Assembly (NCBI GenBank): GCA_947089855.1
Contig: CAMUML010000005.1
Span: forward strand, 1-64,000
DNA length: 64,000 nucleotides
Source of the DNA: an uncultured Eubacterium sp.
Lineage (GTDB): Bacteria > Bacillota > Clostridia > Lachnospirales > Lachnospiraceae
Reading direction: 5' to 3'
A program made the translations under genes and the position numbers. Numbering within the stretch: the first letter of the stretch is position 1; each line of letters starts with the position of its first letter. The notes under the pieces are model-generated. The model had not been told where the DNA came from. It saw only the letters and a program-made list of their open reading frames with translations, and ran no database searches. Of the stretch, positions 58,498-64,000 are shown piece by piece.

Positions 58498-60738
58498 CTA
58501 CTCTACCCCACGTTTATAGTGGCCATTTGTATAAGCGCCAACCAGCCTGGACATATCCGGTACCGTATGCTCCAGAAAAGACTGGCGGCTGCAATTTAAG
58601 ATTAAGCGCACTTCCTGCGCGGATTCTATTGTAAAATGTAACCGGTAAGCTGAAAAATGCAGCTTGTCCAATTCATCTGGCAATTGGATAAGCGACAACG
58701 GCTGTGTATTGTAGATTGTATTATAACATTCACTGCAATGGTTCTTAACCGGAAACTTTTTCGCATACCGGTCTTTTAAGTAGCACAGGCCCCTCTTTTT
58801 TGTACATGCCCCCAAGGTCCGGTAAATACACTGGGTACTTGTCATAAGCGGTATATATCCATAGGCCATAAGCTCCTGTGTGGAGCCTTCCCGCAAAAAC
58901 CGTTTCCGGCCTGCCCACGCCAAAAGTTCCTTTCTATTTAATTCCAGCGGAATTGTAATATGGCGCCATCCTTCGGACGCAAAATAGCCTGCGGTATCGT
59001 TGGAATATGCGTAAAGGCTGTGGTCCAATACACAACAGCCCTGGCTTGTTTGCTGTGCTTTTATAAAGCCAAGTTCATCATAGGTTTTTAACAGGTAGCC
59101 GTCAATGCCTGTCCGCCCTATCTCTTGCCAATGCTTTTCATAAAACTGTGCGGTTTTCCTGCGAAAAACCGCCGGCAATATGAGATACGCCTGTTTTCCA
59201 AAAGAATGGATAAGGCTTACATCTTTTTCTAATTGTGTGGCAAACTGGCTGTGTGTATACATGGAAGCATCCAGATAAATACGGGATAAAAAATCATGCT
59301 TCACTGCTTCTGCAAGCTGTGCCGCTTCTTCTACCGCTGCATAAAATACATTTGGGCTGCTGGATGTTTGCTGCTTGGCAGCCCTTCCAATGGTATTCGG
59401 TTTCCGGTTTCCTGTTCTGCGGTAGGGTTTCAAAATCTGTTCCGTTAGATTGGCAAGTGCATCCCTGCGAAGCTGGTTTAGCTGCTGTTTGGGCAAAAAT
59501 ACGGAATCATCCATATCACACTCCATTGATTCCATCATAAACGGCGTGTTTCCGGTTTTGGATAGCTGCACCTTAAGGCTTTCCCTGGTTAATGGCTGGT
59601 TGGCCGCAGCCTGCGTGATGCCCTGCTCTGCGCACGCTGTATACGTTTCATTGGATACCTGGAGCTTTGCAGGCTCTCCGGTTTTCAAATATGCCTTTGC
59701 ATGGACCGGTATTTTTAATTCCTTTTCGGTATACTGTTTTTTTACCGTATCCAAAATTGTACTGCCGCCTGTTTCATGCGCAGGACGCCTAGCCGTCAGC
59801 ATATCGGGCCCGTGGTACTGGCTGTAATAGCCGGTTGTAAATCCACTGCGGTTCCCCATATCCAAAAGCTGCTGGTAGTCCTTTTCCTGCACAGCTATTA
59901 CGCCACAGTCCAGATATTGGTCTATATATTTGCGGTAAATTGCTGTAACTCCGGCCGTATAGGCGGCAGGCTTCATCCGCCCTTCAATTTTAAAGGAATC
60001 AATCCCTGCCTCGATCAATTGGCCGACTTTTCCAATCGTACACAGGTCTTTGGGGCTTAACAGACAACTTCCTTGTTTGGAAACCGGATGCCCTTGCCTG
60101 GATAATACCGTATATGGCAGGCGGCATGGCTGTGCGCACCGCCCACGGTTGCCGCTGCGGCCGCCTAGCATACTGCTAAATAGGCACTGCCCGGAATAAC
60201 AATAGCAGAGTGCGCCATGTACAAAACATTCTATCTCTATCTCTACTTCGCTGCGGACTGCATAAATTTCTTCCAATGATAATTCCCTGGCTGGAATAAT
60301 ACGCGCTGCGCCGCATTGTTTTAAATAGGCTGCACCATACGTACCGGAAATTGACATTTGCGTGCTGATATGGATAGGAATCCCGCAAAAATAAGTGCGG
60401 ATAAACTGCATAACGCCAAAATCCTGGACAATAATGGCATCCAGCCCTGCTTCATAATAGGGCAGCAGATAACCGTATAAGGCATCCATTTCTTCCTGTT
60501 TCAGCAGTGTATTCACGGCCAAGTAAACCTTGCGCCCGTGTAAATGCGCATAGTCCATGATACGCAGCAATTCTTCTTCGGAAAAATTGCCTGCATAAGC
60601 CCTTGCACCAAAACGGCTGCCGCCTAGGTATATGGCATCGGCCCCGGCATGGAAGGCCGCATAGCCTGCTTCAAGGGAACCAGCCGGCGCAAGCAGTTCC
60701 GGCCTGCCCTTTGTTTTCTTTTTTAACATTGTTTCCAT
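58498..60738 (-). CDS. Peptidase U32 family protein (with DUF3656)
   Basis: 746 residues from the ATG at 60738 (GGAG 6 nt upstream; a start at 60750 is possible). The U32 signature CFVHGALCYCYSGQCLFSS and following GNRGRCAQPCRLPY are complete, as in collagenase-like peptidases and the RlhA/TrhP RNA-hydroxylation proteins. The C-terminal 400 residues include DUF3656-like repeats and a second U32-like region with SQFATQLEKDVSLIHSFGK. In this position (ruvB-zapA-U32) it is a common Lachnospiraceae order. Enzymatic role uncertain: protease or tRNA/rRNA hydroxylation partner. Confidence 0.9.
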   Translation of the reverse strand: METMLKKKTKGRPELLAPAGSLEAGYAAFHAGADAIYLGGSRFGARAYAGNFSEEELLRIMDYAHLHGRKVYLAVNTLLKQEEMDALYGYLLPYYEAGLDAIIVQDFGVMQFIRTYFCGIPIHISTQMSISGTYGAAYLKQCGAARIIPARELSLEEIYAVRSEVEIEIECFVHGALCYCYSGQCLFSSMLGGRSGNRGRCAQPCRLPYTVLSRQGHPVSKQGSCLLSPKDLCTIGKVGQLIEAGIDSFKIEGRMKPAAYTAGVTAIYRKYIDQYLDCGVIAVQEKDYQQLLDMGNRSGFTTGYYSQYHGPDMLTARRPAHETGGSTILDTVKKQYTEKELKIPVHAKAYLKTGEPAKLQVSNETYTACAEQGITQAAANQPLTRESLKVQLSKTGNTPFMMESMECDMDDSVFLPKQQLNQLRRDALANLTEQILKPYRRTGNRKPNTIGRAAKQQTSSSPNVFYAAVEEAAQLAEAVKHDFLSRIYLDASMYTHSQFATQLEKDVSLIHSFGKQAYLILPAVFRRKTAQFYEKHWQEIGRTGIDGYLLKTYDELGFIKAQQTSQGCCVLDHSLYAYSNDTAGYFASEGWRHITIPLELNRKELLAWAGRKRFLREGSTQELMAYGYIPLMTSTQCIYRTLGACTKKRGLCYLKDRYAKKFPVKNHCSECYNTIYNTQPLSLIQLPDELDKLHFSAYRLHFTIESAQEVRLILNCSRQSFLEHTVPDMSRLVGAYTNGHYKRGVE

Positions 60739-60798
60739 ATGCATCTCCATGCTTGGCTAGCTTCATATACTTAAATCGTAATTTGTTCGTATAAAATA

Positions 60799-60835
60799 GG
60801 GACAGAATCACTCTATCCCCCCATTTTATCTCTTA
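60799..60835 (-). terminator. Weak hairpin after zapA
   Basis: Minus strand GGGATAGAGTGATTCTGTCCC (60819-60799) with short imperfect arms, then TATTTTATACG. Sits right after the zapA stop at 60840. Moderately plausible as a terminator. Confidence 0.4.
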
Positions 60836-60839
60836 TATA

Positions 60840-62999
60840 CTAACGCTTATTCTTTTGCTTTTTTTTACTTTTTTTCTTTTTTTTTTCTGCTTGGCCAGCC
60901 TGCGCTTCTTGTTCCAGCCGTTCCAGTTCAGCAATTTCCCTTGCGATCGCCTGCAGCTCCGGGTCGTCATCTTCCGAAACTTCCTGCAGGACGGAAGAGG
61001 TAAGTACCGGTTCCTGGACAACCTCTATGTTAGCGTCCTCTGGCACTCCAGCATCTGGATCCACATCGGTACCAGCTTCTTTTATATCTATATCCATTCC
61101 GTCCGCAGCCTCTTTTGGCAATTCTACTTCTGGTTCTTTCAAAGGCTTTTGCGTATCATCCATATCTTTTAGCCCTTCCTGTGCTAACGGACCCTTATTT
61201 TGTGTGCCTTCAAGGTTTTTCGATGCTGGTTTTTCTTCTGGTTCCAGCAATTCTTTTAATTCTTCTTCATATAGCTGCGCCATTGACATGGAAGACGGCT
61301 TTTCTACCGGTGCGAGCAGTTCTTCCAACTCTTCTTTGGATAACTCGGCCATTGCCGGTGCTGCTGGTGCTGCCGGTTCTTTTGGCGGTGCCAGCAATAC
61401 TTCCAGCTCTTCTTCGGACAGCCTAGGCATTTCCGTTACCGGTTCTTTTACGGGCTGCTTGATAGGCGCTAACAGCTCCGCTAGTTCTTCCTCTGTCAAG
61501 CCTGCCAGCATCTGTGTTAATTCTTTTTCAGACAGCCCCGCATTTTGTAGTACCTGCTTTGTTTCCTGGCCTTTTTCCCCCTCTTCTTTATCCGTATCTG
61601 GCTGGATTGGCTTTGGTGGCTGGCCTTTTTCGGCTTTTAATTCCCCTTCCGGGGAAGCCGCCCCTTTTTGTTCTATCGTATGTATTTGTGCTGCATCTGT
61701 AAGCCCTGGCTCCGTTTTAACACTGTCTTCGATTGCACTCCCGCCATCTGGCTCCAAATCTGCCTGCCTTTTATCTGCCGCTTTGATGCCTATCGCTGTA
61801 TCTGCCTGCTTTTGGCCTGGCAAAATACTGCTTTCCCCTAGTTCCTGCATCCCATCAGGTATAGTTTCAGCGTGATCCCCTGGTTCCGGCGTCCCATCAG
61901 GTACAGTTTCAGCGTGATCCCCTGGTTCTGGCGTCCCATCAGGTACAGTTTCAGCGTGATCCCCTAATTCCTGCATCCCATCAGGTACAGTTTCATCGTG
62001 ATTCCCTAGTTCCTGCATCCCATCAGATACAGTTTCAGCGTGATCCACTAATTCCTGCACCCCGTCGGACGGTGCGCCCAAGGCACTTCCATTCTCTTGT
62101 TTTTCATCTTCCGGGGTGTCCGGGGTATTTTTTTTGACTTTTTTTTCGTTTAATGGGACACTGTTAGGGCCGCCCTTTGCGGTAGTTTTTTTTGCTTCCG
62201 GCAAGGTGTTTAAGGCACTTTTACGTCCCTTGTCCGGTTCGGGTGCTGTGCTGCTTTTGCGGGATGCCGGTACACCTCCATCTTCTGCCTTTTGGCTAGT
62301 TAAGCCATCCGCAGCTTTTTTTTCTGCAGCTGCCAAAGGCTGCCCTTGCCCTGATGCATCTGCATCTTTGCTTTCGGCTGTGCCCGCTTCCTTTTGTTGT
62401 GCGGTATCCTGCCCGCCATCTGTCCCAAGCAGTGCGTCTGCAAGTGCTTCTTCCAGATTCTTTTTATTCAGGCGCAATTCTTTATTTGAGGCTTCCAGCT
62501 CCCTGCGTTCCTGTTCGCTTAAACGGAGGATTTCTTCAAACTGGCGGTTTTTCTCATCGGATACTTTTGCATTGTTGAGCAGCAGCTGGTATTTATCTTC
62601 CAGCTTTTTGTAATTTTCTTCCAGAACCTGCTCCCGCTCTGTCTTGCGGCTCCGTTCACGGCGCTCACGGTCCAGCTTTTCCAGCAGTTCTTCTACTTTC
62701 ATCTGTGTATCTACAAGTTCATGTTTTAGCTCAAACAAGTCCTTTTCCGCTTTTTTATAATTTTCCTCCATATCTTCAAATTGTGCTTTTGCTTTGAAAT
62801 AGTCATCTGCAATGTTTAATTGAATTAATATGGATTTCATATCGTTGGAAATCCTGCGGAATTCTTCACGTTCGGTAATTTCAGAAATCTTGGCATTGAT
62901 ATAGGATGCAACTCGCTGAAGGTAACCTTCTTCTTCATAACCGCTTAATGTATATACTTTTCCCGCAATCATTACATCCGTACTTTTTTTTGCAGCCAT
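60840..62999 (-). CDS. zapA: Very long ZapA-domain cell division protein with repeats
   Basis: 719 residues, about three to six times the usual ZapA. Residues 1-80 are a ZapA domain (VMIAGKVYTLSGYEEEGYLQRVASYINAKISEI), which promotes FtsZ bundling. Residues about 75-190 form a coiled coil (FEDMEENYKKAEKDLFELKHEL, ELEASNKELRLNKK). The remainder is an acidic, disordered extension: residues 318-387 are five 14-residue repeats (DGMQELGDHAETVP), and about 490-585 are four LxEEELxELLAP repeats joined by Pro-rich linkers. The last 15 residues are poly-Lys (KKKKKSKKKQ). The extension has no recognised domain. Confidence 0.88.
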   Translation of the reverse strand: MAAKKSTDVMIAGKVYTLSGYEEEGYLQRVASYINAKISEITEREEFRRISNDMKSILIQLNIADDYFKAKAQFEDMEENYKKAEKDLFELKHELVDTQMKVEELLEKLDRERRERSRKTEREQVLEENYKKLEDKYQLLLNNAKVSDEKNRQFEEILRLSEQERRELEASNKELRLNKKNLEEALADALLGTDGGQDTAQQKEAGTAESKDADASGQGQPLAAAEKKAADGLTSQKAEDGGVPASRKSSTAPEPDKGRKSALNTLPEAKKTTAKGGPNSVPLNEKKVKKNTPDTPEDEKQENGSALGAPSDGVQELVDHAETVSDGMQELGNHDETVPDGMQELGDHAETVPDGTPEPGDHAETVPDGTPEPGDHAETIPDGMQELGESSILPGQKQADTAIGIKAADKRQADLEPDGGSAIEDSVKTEPGLTDAAQIHTIEQKGAASPEGELKAEKGQPPKPIQPDTDKEEGEKGQETKQVLQNAGLSEKELTQMLAGLTEEELAELLAPIKQPVKEPVTEMPRLSEEELEVLLAPPKEPAAPAAPAMAELSKEELEELLAPVEKPSSMSMAQLYEEELKELLEPEEKPASKNLEGTQNKGPLAQEGLKDMDDTQKPLKEPEVELPKEAADGMDIDIKEAGTDVDPDAGVPEDANIEVVQEPVLTSSVLQEVSEDDDPELQAIAREIAELERLEQEAQAGQAEKKKKKSKKKQKNKR
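61839..62048. repeat. Five tandem 42-bp repeats inside zapA
   Basis: Units begin at 61839, 61881, 61923, 61965 and 62007, each 42 bp, with a partial sixth from 62049. They preserve the reading frame (14 residues per unit) and differ at a few positions, so they expanded in frame by slippage or unequal exchange. Confidence 0.9.
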
Positions 63000-63073
63000 C
63001 GTCTTGTATTCTCCTTAATTTCTGTAGGACAAAAATTCCAACATTACTATTGCATAACAGTTCCTATTAATAC

Positions 63074-63102
63074 ATTATACTGATTCCTTTAAGGAAAAAC
63101 AA
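63074..63102 (-). promoter_or_regulatory. Sigma-A promoter before zapA
   Basis: Minus strand: TTGTTT (63102-63097), 17-nt spacer, TATAAT (63079-63074), about 75 nt upstream of zapA; its -35 lies at the ruvB end. The spacer contains TCCTTAAAGGA. Confidence 0.6.
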
Positions 63103-63105
63103 CCA

Positions 63106-64000
63106 TTATTTTACAATACCAAAATGATCATAAGCAAAATCCGTGGCCATACGCCCTTTTGGCGTCCGGTTTAACAGGCCGTTTAATACTAAAAATGGTT
63201 CATAGACATCCTCAATCGTCCCTGGATCTTCCCCAATGGATGCTGCTAACGTATCCAGGCCAACCGGCCCTCCGGCAAATTTATTGATAATGGTAAGCAA
63301 AATGCTCCGGTCGTTCTGGTCTAGGCCCATTTTGTCTACTTCCAGCAAATCCAAAGAAAACGCCGCTACTTCCTGCGTAATCTTGCCGTCGTATTTTATT
63401 TGTGCAAAATCACGCACGCGCCTTAACAGCCGGTTTGCAAGGCGTGGCGTCCCCCTGGAACGGCGTGCCAGTTCGTATGCGCCTGCAGTGTCAATTTCCA
63501 CTTGCAGTTTCACCGCAGAATGGATTATGATTGTCTGTAGTTCTTCTACCGTATAAAAATCCATATGGTGGATAACGCCAAACCGGTCACGCAGTGGCGC
63601 CGACAGCAGGCCAGCCCGTGTTGTTGCGCCTACGAGTGTAAACTGTGGCAGGTCCAGACGGATAGAACGTGCCGTTGCACCTTTTCCGATCATAATATCA
63701 ATCGCATAATCTTCCATTGCCGGATAAAGGACTTCTTCTACCTGACGGTTCAGCCGGTGGATCTCATCGACGAACAGGACATCCCCTTCCTGAAGGCTGC
63801 TTAAGATTGCTGCCATTTCACCTGGTTTGCCGATCGCAGGGCCAGAAGTGATTTTTAAATGGGTACCCATTTCATTGGCAATAATGCCGGATAATGTCGT
63901 CTTCCCAAGCCCGGGCGGCCCAAAAAACAGCACATGGTCCAAGGCTTCTTTCCGCTGTTTTGCAGCTTCAATGTATATTTTTAAATTCTTTTTTGTTTTT
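63106..64000 (-). CDS. ruvB: Holliday junction branch migration ATPase RuvB (partial, N-terminus beyond window)
   Basis: The last 298 codons are present; the start lies right of the window. Readable from the edge: [18 protein letters not shown], then Walker [15 protein letters not shown], Walker B in [26 protein letters not shown], sensor 1 [10 protein letters not shown], Arg finger region [18 protein letters not shown], and C-terminal winged helix ending [20 protein letters not shown]. RuvB drives branch migration with RuvA. A start at 63942 would cut the core in half and is rejected; the frame stays open to the window end. Confidence 0.97.
   Translation of the reverse strand, partial: KTKKNLKIYIEAAKQRKEALDHVLFFGPPGLGKTTLSGIIANEMGTHLKITSGPAIGKPGEMAAILSSLQEGDVLFVDEIHRLNRQVEEVLYPAMEDYAIDIMIGKGATARSIRLDLPQFTLVGATTRAGLLSAPLRDRFGVIHHMDFYTVEELQTIIIHSAVKLQVEIDTAGAYELARRSRGTPRLANRLLRRVRDFAQIKYDGKITQEVAAFSLDLLEVDKMGLDQNDRSILLTIINKFAGGPVGLDTLAASIGEDPGTIEDVYEPFLVLNGLLNRTPKGRMATDFAYDHFGIVK

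Noticed and set aside
61027-61875. 282-codon Ser/Pro-rich frame on the plus strand
   Set aside because: Entirely antisense to the zapA extension; its composition simply mirrors the repeats on the other strand.

Overview
The window looks like a stretch of chromosome from a spore-forming, anaerobic Clostridia bacterium, most likely Lachnospiraceae. This rests on gene order (ruvB-zapA-U32 peptidase; ftsW-like/PBP; GerW-DUF2953; yloU-fakA-recG; yicC-remA-rpoZ-rimO-pgsA-cinA-rsmD-coaD-ylbJ; yqfC-yqfD-phoH-HD-ybeY) and on sporulation genes (SASP, GerW, YlbJ, YqfC/YqfD, a SpoVB-like flippase). The species cannot be fixed from sequence alone. Almost all genes lie on the minus strand. Plus-strand exceptions are an AraC regulator, a LUD protein, an Rpn nuclease, ylbJ, a SASP gene, rpmB and a small membrane protein. 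No rRNA, tRNA, CRISPR array, prophage or complete insertion sequence was seen.

Layout. 0-10 kb: partial GNAT, PPOX flavoprotein, galE, AraC regulator, paired small DMT transporter subunits, LUD protein, a metallophosphoesterase-rubrerythrin-rubredoxin fusion, argS and an Rpn nuclease. 10-18 kb: mutL, mutS and two FAD-dependent oxidoreductases. 18.6-27.5 kb: envelope and sporulation genes, then ybeY, a catalytically degenerate HD membrane protein, phoH, yqfD, yqfC and dCMP deaminase. 27.6-32.3 kb: a histidine operon (hisZ-hisG-hisD and a HisA/F-like-HisI-HisE fusion) behind a consensus promoter. 32.3-43.7 kb: recU, RluA-type pseudouridine synthase, YgiQ, M23 peptidase, ylbJ and the coaD-to-yicC housekeeping cluster; gmk is absent from its usual place between remA and rpoZ. 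44-52.4 kb: AraC-GyrI regulator, rqcH, SASP, recG, fakA, yloU and rpmB. 52.5-64 kb: small membrane protein, gerW, DUF2953, NUDIX, PBP/FtsW-like pair, U32 peptidase, a very long ZapA with internal repeats, and partial ruvB.

The most unusual content is intergenic. At least five families of short palindromic elements were read. Some are clear MITEs: a 144-bp element occurs twice, 98-99% identical and in opposite orientations, with 7-8 bp target duplications; a 64-bp relative with the same termini is inserted, with an 8-bp duplication, inside another hairpin element; and an unrelated 136-bp element has an 8-bp duplication. A 102-bp element at 6243 recurs at 52755 with its inner 70-bp unit tandemly triplicated (102 + 2x70 = 242 bp). 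Several elements are mosaics of one another or carry terminator-like hairpins. No obvious DDE transposase is present in the window.
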